This document shows, piece after piece, positions 1 to 16,798 of a stretch of DNA of 45,000 nucleotides. The translations under genes were made by a program, and so were the position numbers. Every line of letters begins with the position of its first letter. Within the stretch, counting starts at the first letter, position 1. Under the pieces are notes generated by a model. It searched no databases and was not told where the DNA came from. It was given only the letters and a program-made list of their open reading frames with translations. The stretch comes from Anaeromyces robustus (Eukaryota > Neocallimastigomycota > Neocallimastigomycetes > Neocallimastigales > Neocallimastigaceae): NCBI GenBank assembly GCA_002104895.1, contig MCFG01000102.1, positions 1 through 45,000 on the forward strand, given 5' to 3'.

Positions 1-1
1 T

Positions 2-558
2 GAAGAAATGAAAATTATTGATTGCAATTTGCAAAATAAAAAGAAATATGCGAAAGGTATAATTAATAATTAATAATTAATAATTAATAATTAATAATTA
101 ATAATTAATAATAATAATAATAAATAAATAAATAAATAATAATATTTTTTTTTTTTTTTTAATTTAGACGATAATAATACAACAAAGAGCTCAACTGAAG
201 TTATAGAAAAAAGAAAATTAAATACACAGGATGATGAATTAGATTATTTAAATAAAATCCCAACAAAAAAAATTAATAATAAGAAAATTAATTCTTCAAT
301 ATCGCAAAAAGATGAATCTCAACGTAGAATAAGCGCACGTTTAAAAAATCAACCACAACCTTCATATGATGATAGTATGGATGAAGATTATGAAACAGAT
401 GAATCATTTAATTCTATTTATTGTGAAAAATCTAAAATTGACGAGAATAGTAGTTCAATAAATGATGATTATTATGGTAATCAAGATGATGCTTCTTCAT
501 CTGAATTTATTCCTGATACTGATAGTAATTCTTATTCCAGCAAAATAACTTATAAATC

Positions 559-599
<41 letters not shown>

Positions 600-1585
600 T
601 TAAAAACAACAATACTATTACTACTACTATAAATAATAATAATAATAATAATAATGGCAATAATAATAATAATAGTAATAATAACAATAATGATAATAAT
701 AATGAAAAGAAATCATCATCAAAAATAGTATATAAAAAAAGAAATTCCTTATCACGATCAGATAATAGTAAGTATATAATTTTGTATATATTATATATTA
801 TAATTTCTATAAATTATTAGTAAAAATCTAACTATCATTTTACTTTATTAGATTCAAGTGATTATAATAATACAGATGATTCTCAAATGTCATCATCTGA
901 TATGGATATAAAAAATGGTAAAATATTAATTAAAATGACAATTATAATAATTATAAAAAGCAACATTTTAACAATAATAATTTATAATACAAATCTAATT
1001 TATTTTATCCTTTTATTTCTTTTTATTTTAATTTTTTTTTTTTTTTTTGATTTTAATTAATTAATTTTAATTTTTTTTTTTTTTTATAAATATTTAATTC
1101 AATATATAATTAATTTTTTAAATAGGTGAATCATATAATACCTCAATAAAACCAAGTAAAAGAAGAAGAATTAATCCTAGAAAAGAAGATACTAAAATAA
1201 AGACATTAACAGCAAATGAATTTAATAATATTTTGCAACAAAATAATTTAGCAAATAGAAATAAAAGTTCTCTTTCAAAAGATATTAATGAAGACGATGA
1301 TGAAGATATTAATGATGATGATAATAAATATATTGATAAAACAAAATATAAAGATAAAAAGAATAAAAATAATCAAAATATTACTACAAATAGTCACTAT
1401 CAAGAACAAGATAAATATAATATTATTAAAAACAAAGTAAAACAAGAATTAATTGATAATAATAATAAAAATATTAACAACAGTAGCAATAATAATAATA
1501 ATAACAATGATAAAACTAATACTTATATTAATACTAATAACACTACTACTAATATTAATAATAAAAGTAATAATAATAACAGTAC

Positions 1586-1626
<41 letters not shown>

Positions 1627-1828
1627 GTAAAGAACTTATTTCAAATAATGAAAAGAATAATTTAAGTAAAACACTATTTATACCAAGGAACTCTAATAAA
1701 TCAAAAGATTCATATAATGATAAATCTAAAGAATCTATATTGTTGTCTAAAGGAAGCAATAATAAGCAAATTGTATGTATTTTTATTTATAATCATATTA
1801 TTTATGTATATATATATATTATTTTAAT

Positions 1829-1859
<31 letters not shown>

Positions 1860-2884
1860 TATTTACTTATTTATTTATTTATTTATTTTATTATTATTAT
1901 TATATATATCCTAAAAAATAGAAACAAGAAAAAGTTTTTAATATTAAACAGGAATCAAACCTACCGAAAATAAAATTATATACCAATGATAATGCTAAGA
2001 ATTCCTCATTAGAACATAATATTAATAATAATAATAAATCACCGAAAGATAATAATCCTACTCAAAAATTATTGAATAAAAATGAAAAATTAAAGATAAT
2101 TGAAAAAAGTATTTTGGAACAAAAGCAAAATTTGTCAAATAATCAGACAACTATTCGTAATATTGATATAGTTTATATAAATCCATTAATTGAACAAGAA
2201 AAAAAATGGGAATCAACAAAGAAGTTAAATATAAAAAATAATTATTTAAATCAAGTTATAAAATTTATTAATGATGATGTAAATAAAAATGAAATAGAAG
2301 AAAAAAGAAGATTAAATAATGGTTTTTACAATAACAATAATAAATTTGGATTAAACAAAAATAGCATTAATCCAGAAAAACGTGCTATTAAACTTAAACG
2401 TGAATGGATGAATAGTGTTAATAATAGAAAATATAATAATAATACTAATACTATTCAAAATGAACAACAAAATGATAATTTAAATAATAAAAATTTATAT
2501 ACGTCAAATCCATCTTCATTGATAAATTCATCTGAAAATATAAATAAAGATAAGATAATAACGTCTAATACTATTCAAACTCTTACTACTACTAATATAG
2601 ATAATAATTCAAAAATCCATGATACCAATATCGAATTATTTTCAACAGTAATTGATATACAAAAAACAAATTCAACAGAATTAGATTTATATAATATTAT
2701 AAGTAATATAAATATAAATCCTTATCAATCAAATGAAACTAATTTAGTTTATGAAATGGTTAAAAAACAATTAAAAGAATGGAAAAATATAAAATCTCAA
2801 TTATATTCTCAACAAAAACAAATAAATGACACTATAAATAAATTAAATAAAATAAAATGTAAAATAGAGCAGGAAAATAATTAA
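2..2884 (+). CDS. Unrecognised low-complexity, probably nuclear protein (5' partial)
   Basis: Five exons join in one open frame: 2-56, 168-767, 852-917, 1126-1772 and 1922-2884 (TAA). The start lies before the window. The product is basic and acidic by turns with long Asn runs. It has an RRISARLKNQP stretch near 300-360, a KRRR cluster at about 1160, and a helical, Lys/Gln/Asn-rich C-terminus ending in a coiled-coil-like segment (EMVKKQLKEWKNIKSQL). Two psi-K-x-E sequences (VKQE at 1437-1448 and IKQE at 1943-1954) fit the SUMO-acceptor consensus. I recognise no domain. The basic/acidic patches suggest a nuclear protein. An RRxSxRL-type motif plus C-terminal coils recalls kinetochore Dsn1/Mis13, but that is only a weak resemblance. 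The intron at 57-167 is filled by an AATTAAT repeat. All splice phases agree, so the exon model is firmer than any function. Confidence 0.75.
61..125. repeat. AATTAAT / AATA short tandem repeat in intron
   Basis: About seven copies of a 7-base AATTAAT unit run into ATA and AATA units. The array fills most of the first intron visible in the gene at the left edge. Confidence 0.85.
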
Positions 2885-3135
2885 AAAAAACAAAAAAACA
2901 AAAAAAAAAAAAAAAAAACATAATTATTATTTTTTATTTTTATTATATTTTATCTTTATTATAAACATTGTAAAGATATATTTGGTCTTAATTATTATTA
3001 TAATAATAATAATATACATAATTCATATTTTATGATTATTTAATTACTATATAATGATTGATTTCTTATAGTAATTAAATAAGAAATTATTTAATTAAAT
3101 TATTTTTATTCATGTATATAAAATAAATAATATAC

Positions 3136-3226
3136 CTTTTCACTTCTTTTCTTTTTCTTTTTCTTTTTCTTTTTTTTTTTCTTTTTTTTTTTTTTATAAA
3201 AAAAAATTGAAATTAAGTAAGAAATA

Positions 3227-3266
<40 letters not shown>

Positions 3267-3300
3267 AAAAAAAAAAAAAAAAAGAAAAAGAAAAAAAAAA
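3136..3300. repeat. Polypyrimidine tract facing a polypurine tract
   Basis: A C/T-only stretch (TTTTTC and TTTC units, about 3140-3194) is followed within about 30 bases by an A/G-rich stretch (AAAG units, about 3221-3300) on the same strand. The two halves are roughly complementary, so the pair could fold as a hairpin, and each half is also a potential triplex former. Confidence 0.8.
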
Positions 3301-4516
3301 ACTAAATAAAATGTATAATGCAAATATATATTTAAAAAAAAAAAAAAAAAAAAAAAAAGATATATCAATGTTTTTAATACATTTAAATTAGTTTTATATA
3401 TTATTATTTTTGACTTTTTAATAAAAATTTTGTTAATCTATAAGTTATATTAATTATAATAATATATATATATTATTATAATAGAATATATATTTTATTA
3501 AATATATAAATAATAAATAGTATTATTGATTATTAGAATTTTCATTTTCATATATTCAAATAAAAAAATCATAATAAAATAAAATTTTAATTATATATAT
3601 TTATATATATATTTACTCCCAAACTTTAATGATTAAAAAAAATTTTTTTAATTATTATGATTTTGTAAAAATTTTCGTTTTGATTGATTTTTATTTGTCT
3701 TATTTTAAATTATATACAAAATTTCATAATCAAATTGTTTTTTCTTTTGTTTAGATTAATAAAAAAGCTTATGATTTATTAGTTATCTTTATATATATAT
3801 ATTAATATATATAAAGGATATTATTTAGAATTAAAAAAAAAAAGAATTAAATATATCATTTAATTATTTAAATATTATTTGAAATATATACATATATATA
3901 CATATATAATTATATCATTAATAATATATATTTATTATGTAATAATTTTATTACAAAGATAAATAATAAAGAAATGAAATAAAAAATTGATTAATTAAAT
4001 GTAAATATGTGAAGGACTGTGAATTACTATTATGGAAGATGTAAATAAAAAAAAAATGAAATAAAATAAAATATTAAATATAAAATAACTAAATTTAGAT
4101 ATAATAATTTTATATATTTACATATTTATAATTAAATTGAAATATTAATTCAATTAATACACCAAAATTTTATTCTATTTATTTTAATATGAAGCATAAG
4201 ACAAATTAATTACATTATTATTTATATAATTAATTTATATATTATTATTAAGATTAATTAATAATAAATAAATCACAAAAGAATTATTGATGAAAATTCT
4301 TGATGATTGTTATAACAATATTATATAAATTATATAATAATAATAATATTATAATAATAATATATAATTAATAATAATAATAATTGTAATAATAATAAAA
4401 ATCATTAATATGTTATTTATTAAAATATATACAATGAAAATACAAAGTTAATAATATATTATTAGTTCATAATAATAATAATGTAAAGTATTAAAAAAAT
4501 ATTTATAATAGTTAAA

Positions 4517-4519
4517 AAA

Positions 4520-4571
<52 letters not shown>
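4517..4571. repeat. (ATT)n microsatellite
   Basis: About 18 uninterrupted ATT units in intergenic DNA. Confidence 0.95.
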
Positions 4572-5141
4572 GCATTATATTATTATAAAATAGAAATTAA
4601 AAAAGTATATGTACATTAAAATAGGTCTATTAATATTATTATTTAATTAGTTTTTGGTTTTTAATCATACTTTTTTTTTTATTTTTCATTTATTATATTA
4701 ATTGTTAAGTTTTATTATATTTATACTATTATCAAATATATTTCATTTATTTTACAAATTAATGAATATATTAATCCATTATAATTATTTTAGGTTAATT
4801 CATTATGAATTAAATAGATTCTAATAATTATTAAAGTTATATATTATATAATGCAATGAAAATAATATCTACATTTTTATAATAATAAAACCTATAAATA
4901 AAATATTTTTCCAAAAACTAAATATCTAAATAATAATTTTAATAATTAATTTTAAATTTTTTTTATTTTTTATTTTTTTTTTAATTTTATTTTATTTTTT
5001 TTTTTTTTTTGTTAATTGTATCCGAGAATAAAAAATTATAATATATTATTATTAATAATAATAAACAACTATATATATATAAATACATTTATTATTAAAT
5101 ATGGACAATTTAGTACATTAATATTTGGATTGAAGAAAATT

Positions 5142-5180
<39 letters not shown>

Positions 5181-5955
5181 ATGAATAAAAAACATATTTT
5201 TATATACAAATACACCTTTTTATTAATATAGAAATATAATTTGAAATATTATTATTTATATTGTTATTCAAAAAATATAAATATAATAAATTATTTTTCT
5301 ATTGACATTTATCCATATGTGAATAATAATAAAACTAAAAATTAATAATACCAAACAACAAAAAAACTTTTTACTTCTTTATATAAATATATATAAATAA
5401 TAATAATAATAAAAGGATTATCAAAAAATTTATATATTATAACTCATATCATATATAACAATATAAACACTTTAGAATTTTTTTTAATATTTTATTTTAT
5501 TTTTTTTTTTTCAATACAATATATATTAAATAATTTTGATATATACATATGATTAAAAGAAAGAAATAGTAAGAATAATAAAAGCAGAAAGAATAAACGA
5601 AGAACAATATATATCACTCATATATAGTATTATTGATTAATAAATCATAATAATTTCATAAAAAAAAAAGTATATATAAGTAAATTAATATAAAAAAGGA
5701 AATATAAAATATATATATATATATGTATATAAAATCCAAACTATAACATATTAAACATAATTTTATCCATTTATTATCTTCTTATAATCTTTCCATATAT
5801 ATATATTATATTATTATTTATTTCTTTTTTTTTTTTTGAAATATATTTTTGACAAAATAATAAAAAAAACATAAAATTAATACAAATAATAAGTACAATA
5901 ATAAAAACTACAACAAATACAATAATAATAGTATAAAAAATAAAGAATAATAGTT

Positions 5956-5986
<31 letters not shown>

Positions 5987-6044
5987 AAATATATATTTAA
6001 ATATAATTAAATACTTAAAATTATCATAATAATATAATAAAAAA

Positions 6045-9000
6045 ATGGAAGTTGAAACATTACAAGTAAAGGATATAAAAGATACAAAAGAAGCAAAAAG
6101 AGCTAAAAAACATGAATTTCATACTATTTCTACTTCAAAGAATATATCTAAAGAAAAACCCAATTTTATAAACCATGAATTTTCCAACGAATCCATAAAA
6201 AATGAATTAAAAGTCAATATCGGCCATAGTCCATCAACAAAAACGAAAAAAGTTAAAAACTCTTTGAATTCGGTAAGATATTATTAGAAGAATTATTTCA
6301 TTTTTATATTTTTATTATATTTATTTTACTTTAGTTATATCTATCAATTTATATAATAATATAAGACAAGAAAAAATTCTAATTTAATTACTCTTACTAT
6401 TTTATATAAATTATATTATTTTTCTATCACTAATACCATTATTATTATTATTATCTTTTTTATTAATACATAATTAATATGATATATATAATATATATAT
6501 AACTTTACAAATTTTTAATAATAATTATTTAATTTTATATATTTAAAAAGATATTATTTGCCACTTTATTACCAACATCAATTGTATATCCTAATGTTCT
6601 TGATTATATATGTAATAATACAAATACTAATAATGATGGTTTAACAAAAAAGAATTCAAGAAAGAATAAGAAATTTTGGACGACGATACGAAAAAAGAAA
6701 ATATCAGAACTTAATATGGATGATAAAATTATATGTTCTTCATTAATAAGTCCAAATTATGCTTCACCTTCAACTCCTTCTAATAATGATAATGATAAAT
6801 CACCTCCAAATAGCACATTAGAAGAAATACAAGAAGAATTAAAACAAGCTAATAGTAAGAATGGATCACAAAATCTATCATCAAATAATAATATCAGCAA
6901 TAAAATTCCTACCCCACAACTCGATAATAATCAACAGCCATCCAATAATAATAATAACAATGAAAATATAAATACACCTGATAAACCTAATATATCAAAC
7001 GAACAAGATAATAAATCCAATAATAAATTAAATAATAATAATAATATACCAGAAAAATCACCAAATACTAATAAAACACCAATTACAACTCAACGTTCTA
7101 AAAATAAATTAGATAAAACGAAATATGATACCATATCTACTTCATCTTTAGGAAGAAATAGTAAAAATGTACTTAATTCGATAAATAATATAGAAAATGA
7201 TTCTTTATTCTTTTCAAGAACAGGTGCAAATGAGAGTGGAGATTTAAAGAGTATTCGCAATAGTAAAGATATTCGTAATAAAACATTTAATGTAGCAAGT
7301 ATGAAAAAAATTAGTAATTCTGTTATTATCGATACGAATATTCGAGATAATGGTTCTAAAAAAGGTTATAGTAGTTATACAAATCTAACTGTAGATGATG
7401 ATCAACGTTCCGTATTGTATAATATTAGCCCAACTCTAACACATGGTGAACTTCATAAAAAAATAGATGCTCAATTCCCATCATATTCAGAACAATTTAG
7501 TAGTCTTAAAGATACTTATATTATTACAAGACATAATTCAATGGATGTTAGAAAAGATAAAAGAAGCTCTCTACTTAAAAAATCAAATGAAAGTTTAAAT
7601 GCAAGTAAACAGAAACTTTTATCGAATTCAAAACGTACTTCAGTAGAACAAATAAAACATAGTAGTTTAATTATTAGTAGTAGTAACAATTTACCTTTCA
7701 GTGGTATTAACGATACATCATCTGATGCAAAAGTAAGCTCCTTCCCTAATCTAGAAGGTGTAAAAAATATAAGTGGTAGTAATTTAAGATATAGTACTGA
7801 TGAATCTGAATTAGTAAGTGAAAATTCTATGAATACTATTACAAAAACTAATTATAATAACGCAAGTGATGATACTAATAGAGAAATTAACAAGTTGAAA
7901 GATATGATAAATGAAGGTACAGAAAAATTCTTTAATATAGACAATGTAGATAATTCAAATTCTAATGAAACGAATAATCAATGTTTAGATGTAATGAAAA
8001 GTAATTCTTCAATTAATAATAAATTTAGGAATAGTTCTATGAATTCTATACCTTCCATTAATGTAAATAATAAAAAGAATAAAGTAGTGGCAGAATCTAA
8101 ACTAAAGAATACAACCACTATATCAGATGATAAAATATCATCACAGGAAAGTAATGAAGAAATTTCCGTTACACCTAAGAATGAATCGAATTCTAAATTA
8201 GATCTTTCCAAATCTAGTTTTTCCTCCTTTGAATTTGAAGATGATGAAAATTCATTCCATGGTCCATTACTTGTTCTACCATCTGGTGATACTACTAGTA
8301 ATTTCAGTCAAGATTATCTAAATAATATTATTAAGCAAAATAATTATAGCAGTACTTTATCAATTGATGAAGATGATTTCTATGCACCATCAATAGATAG
8401 AAAACCAGCTAATTTATCTAAATTACAAAGTTTGTTTAATAATGACGATTCTAGTATAGAAACAAAAACAGGTTCAAAAACGGATGGTAAAGGTAATCAA
8501 TCACTATCTAAAGTAGCTAATGATTATCTAAATACTATGGGTGATTTTGAAACATGGGATGATGATTTTGATGGTGACTTTAGTATTCCAGATACAATTG
8601 TTAATTCACAAAGAGTTTTGAAACAAGAAATTATTAGTTTTAAATCATTTGCTGTTAATATTGAAGGTAATTATCATATAATATATATTATACTTCATAT
8701 AAAATAATAATATTATTATTAATAATAATTATAATAATAATATTAATATTAACATAATAATAAAAATAAAAATAAAAATAATTAATGTATATATAAATAA
8801 ATATAAATGAATATTAAATATAATTTTTAACTTTTTTTATGTATTATTTATTTAAAATTTTCATTAATATAAAACTATATTTTTAGACATTAAAACTGTA
8901 TATAATAATATATATCAATTAAAAGAAAAAGCAAGTATACATTCAAATTCAACAATACAAAATTCAATAAAAGATTTAGAAGAAAAATATAATGATTGTA

Positions 9001-9311
9001 TTGAAAAATATGAAGTATTGATCGATTTAGCTGAACAAGATGAAAATGATGATGATTCTAAAATTAGTACAAGGTTACCCTTTGAAAGATATATTAGTGT
9101 ACTAGAAGAATTATTAAATGATAATTCTAAAGACTGTAAAAATGAATTGGATTCAGAAAAAATATTCAGTAAAGATGGTAATAATATTAATAAAAATTAT
9201 ATATTTGGTATAAATATGCTACCTATTTTATTGAATAATATAGAACCAATACGGACTAAATTAAAAGAATACTACGTAGATTTAAATAATTTATTATTAA
9301 ATGTTAATTAA
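6045..9311 (+). CDS. Disordered protein with C-terminal acidic WDDDFD motif, possibly Bfa1/Byr4-like
   Basis: Three exons (6045-6272, 6551-8666, 8887-9311) give 922 residues. The ATG at 6045 is the first in frame after an AT-only leader. Residues 1 to about 730 are Ser/Asn/Lys-rich and mostly disordered, with many Ser-rich basic patches that could be phosphosites. Near residue 745 comes DFETWDDDFDGDFSIPD. It is followed by about 170 residues of helix-forming sequence (for example LEEKYNDCIEKYEVLIDLA), ending IEPIRTKLKEYYVDLNNLLL. Acidic Trp-Asp-Asp-Phe blocks of this kind occur in fungal septation-initiation/mitotic-exit proteins such as Byr4/Bfa1, which partner the Cdc16/Bub2 GAP. I base the suggestion on that motif alone; relation to other septation components is equally possible. 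Byr4 (about 665 residues) and Bfa1 (about 574) are shorter. The frame is intact. Confidence 0.7.
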
Positions 9312-10329
9312 ATTATTTTATTAATATATATATATTTCTTTTTCTTGTTTTTTTATTTTTCCTTTTCTATTTTTTTTCCTTTTCTTTTGTTTAATTTTTT
9401 AGTTTTTTTGTTAATTATCTATGATATTTTTATGTTCTTTATATTTTTAAATACATTTTTATCATATAGAATTCACTTAAAAGTATAGTATTTTTCTATA
9501 TTTTTTTAATATTTTTCCAAGTTATTTCTTTTCTTTTCTTTTTTTTAATATAACTTATAATAATTAAAAAAAAAAAAAAACGAAAAAGAAAAAATAAAGA
9601 AAAGAAAAAATAATAAAAAAAAAAAATAAAAATAATCCATTTTTAGATATATATTATTTAATTTGGTTTTATAAAATATTTATATATTATTAATAATTTA
9701 AATATGATTATTTAAATAAAATTAATAATAATAAAAAAATATTTAATTTTCTGTTTTTTTTTTTTTTTTTTTTTTAATTTTTTTTTATATTTATATTACT
9801 TTATTTCATTACTTAATTGTTATAATTTTTTTACTTATTATTTATAAAAAAAAGATATATTTAATTTAATATATTAAATATATTATTAATGGAAGGTTTT
9901 ATCTTCTATCATTAAATAAAAATCAATGCTAAATAAATTTATATAAGAATAACAAAAAAAAATTGTTTAAAAATTAATATAAAAATACTTAAAGATAAAT
10001 AAATAATAGTTTTATCTATAATAATTATATTTATTAGTATTAATAAAATATTTTACATTTGAATTTAAATCCTTTTTTTTCTCTATAATCAATTTTAATT
10101 GATAGTTATTGTAAGGTATATTAGATTATATATTAAATATATAATCTAATATACTTTAAAATGTTTTATTATATATGAAATAAAAACATTAATAACTATA
10201 AAAGATTATCTGTATTTTCCAAAGTATTAAAATTGATAAATTGATATTAAAATAAATGAAAATTAATAAAAAAACTGTAAATGAAAATTATTTCAAGTTA
10301 ATAAGAAAATTAAACAATTAAAAAAAATT
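9312..10329. other. Intergenic DNA between convergent genes
   Basis: About 1 kb of AT-only DNA with T-rich then A-rich strands. Both neighbouring genes end into it. It must hold both 3' ends, and it contains a near-perfect inverted repeat at 10116-10154. No coding exon was seen. Confidence 0.7.
10116..10154. repeat. Inverted repeat, 19-bp arms, almost no loop
   Basis: The left arm (10116-10134) and the right arm (10136-10154) are perfect reverse complements separated by one base. A weaker outer pairing (ATAGTTATT near 10102 with AATAACTAT near 10191) extends the possible stem. It sits about 175 bp beyond the stop of the minus-strand gene. Confidence 0.85.
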
Positions 10330-14753
<4,424 letters not shown>

Positions 14754-16032
14754 TATTAAACATTTTATAAATCAAATATTCATAAATAAATATAAAAAAA
14801 AATTTTTTTTAATATAAATTAAAAATAAAAAAAATAATAATTAACCTTTTAAAGATTAAAATAAAATTTTTTATTAAATTTAATTAATGAAGAATTAACT
14901 TTTTTTAATAATCTTCAATTTAAAATAAACAAGTCAAATAAAATTCATATTATTAATAATAGTGTTATTATTATTTTTTTTTATTGATAATTGAAAATGC
15001 TCATAATATTTTTTTGAACCTTTAATATGTATAAAAAATATTTAAAAATATATTATAAATATTTTTCATTTATCTCTATATAAAAAAAATTATTATCAAA
15101 AAAATAAATAAAATAAAAATTTTTTACTTATAAATTATAAAATCAACTAATAATTTGTATAAAATATGAAATATTAGTAAATAAAATCTTGTTTTTTGAA
15201 AATAAAACTAAATTGAATATTAATGTAGAACATTTCGAAGATGAATGTAGTAGAAGAATAAATATAATTATTAAAATTAATATTTTTTTTAAAAAATTAA
15301 AAGAAAATAAATAATGACTCTTTATTTTTTATTTATATGAATTGAACAATATTAAAAAATATTATATAATTCATATAAATAAAAACTAAAAACTTAATAT
15401 GATTATAAAATAATCATATTAATTTTTTTTAATTTTTATTATTTTCAATTTTTTATTTTTATTTTTATAATTTTTTATTTTTTTTTATTATTATTTTTTA
15501 TTATATAATATTATTGTAGTTTTTTAATTATTATTTTTTTTTATAAGTATGTTATTTTTTATGGTTTTTTTAATATTTTTTTATAATTATTTTTATCTTT
15601 TATTTTATTTTATTTTTATTATTTTTTATTTCTTTTTAATTTTTATTTTTTTTATTTTTTTTATTTTTTATTTTTTTTATTGTATATTTTTATTATTATT
15701 ATTATTGTTTTACTTATTATTATTGATTTTTATTATTTTATTTATTATTACTACTGTTATTATTTTTTGAATAAAAGCAAATCTATATAATACTATTATT
15801 ATCAATTAATAGTATTAATAATTATAATTATTGTTATAAACTATTATTTATAATTAATTATTAAAATTATAATTATTTTCATTTATATCATTTATTTTTT
15901 AATTTATTTTTATTTTTATTTTTTTTTTATCATTTCCTAATTTCATATATATATATATATATATTAAAATGAATGCATTTTAATTATTAGATTAATTTAT
16001 TATAATAAAATATTAAATTTATTTTTTAATAA
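14754..16032. other. Intergenic DNA with tandem hairpins
   Basis: This 1.3 kb lies between the kinase stop (16033) and the start of the next minus-strand gene (14753). It must hold the 3' end of the kinase and the promoter of its neighbour. Two strong inverted repeats lie at 15326-15421, followed by a 350-bp almost pure T/A plus strand (15420-15770) whose Phe/Leu/Ile open frame is compositional. Confidence 0.65.
15326..15421. repeat. Two adjacent perfect inverted repeats
   Basis: The first has 18-bp arms, 15326-15343 and 15368-15385, around an interior that can also pair. The second has 12-bp arms, 15395-15406 and 15410-15421, with a 3-base loop. They are nine bases apart, in DNA downstream of the kinase gene. 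Confidence 0.85.
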
Positions 16033-16742
16033 TTAATGAAGGTATTTAAATTTTGATCTTCTTTTAACTTTTCCATTATTATTAAATATATCTTGATCTG
16101 AATCATCATCTGGATAATTCTCCATTTCATCAGTAATATTAGAAAATGTATCATCCAGTTGTTGAACCATATCTTCATTATCATAATAATACCCTGAATG
16201 TCTGTGAATATCATTTGTTGATGATAATGATGTTGTACTTTCATTAATTGGAGAAATTTTCATATTTGATAAATTTGGTACTTTCGGATTTACATTAACT
16301 TTTAATGGATTATCTTGTTCACTATTAATATGGTCATGGGTTTGTTGAGGACTTTTCACTGTTAATAATAATATTTAAAGCAATTTTTTAATTTAGTATA
16401 TTATAAATCATATATATTAAATTTTATTTATTTATTTATTTATTTATTTTATAACTATTTACTTTTATTAGACATAGACGATTGTCTTGCAGGAACACCA
16501 GGATAAGTAGTTGGTATAACATATTTTTTTAATTCTTTTGGTTTTGGAGGAATTGGTGGTGGTGCCTTTTTTTTGGGTTTTGTTGATGATGTAGTTACAG
16601 GTGTAGCTTTATTTAATGGTGACATAACCAATGATGTTGGTCTCATAGCATTAGGGGATGCTATAGGTGATTTTTCTATTTTTTTTTTTTTTTTTATAAA
16701 TAATAATAATAATAATAATAAAATAAATAAATAAATAAATAA

Positions 16743-16798
<56 letters not shown>

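Larger units (their letters stand above)
2885..6044. other. AT-only intergenic DNA, no gene seen
   Basis: 3.2 kb between two genes on the same strand. It holds homopolymers, a polypyrimidine/polypurine pair at 3136-3300, an ATT array at 4517-4571, a long A tract at about 5143-5179 and AAAT repeats just before the next start codon (5962-5992). Open frames here are short and made of I, N, K, F and Y, as expected by chance at this base composition. I see no RNA gene. Confidence 0.7.

Noticed and set aside
1453-1759. Poly-Ile and poly-Leu frames overlapping the first gene
   Set aside because: Alternate-frame shadows of the Asn-coding AAT repeat in a real exon.
15549-15770. Phe/Leu/Ile-rich open frame resembling a membrane protein
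   Set aside because: Pure T/A composition with no start context, no splice partners and no conserved pattern; similar frames occur wherever the strand is T-rich.
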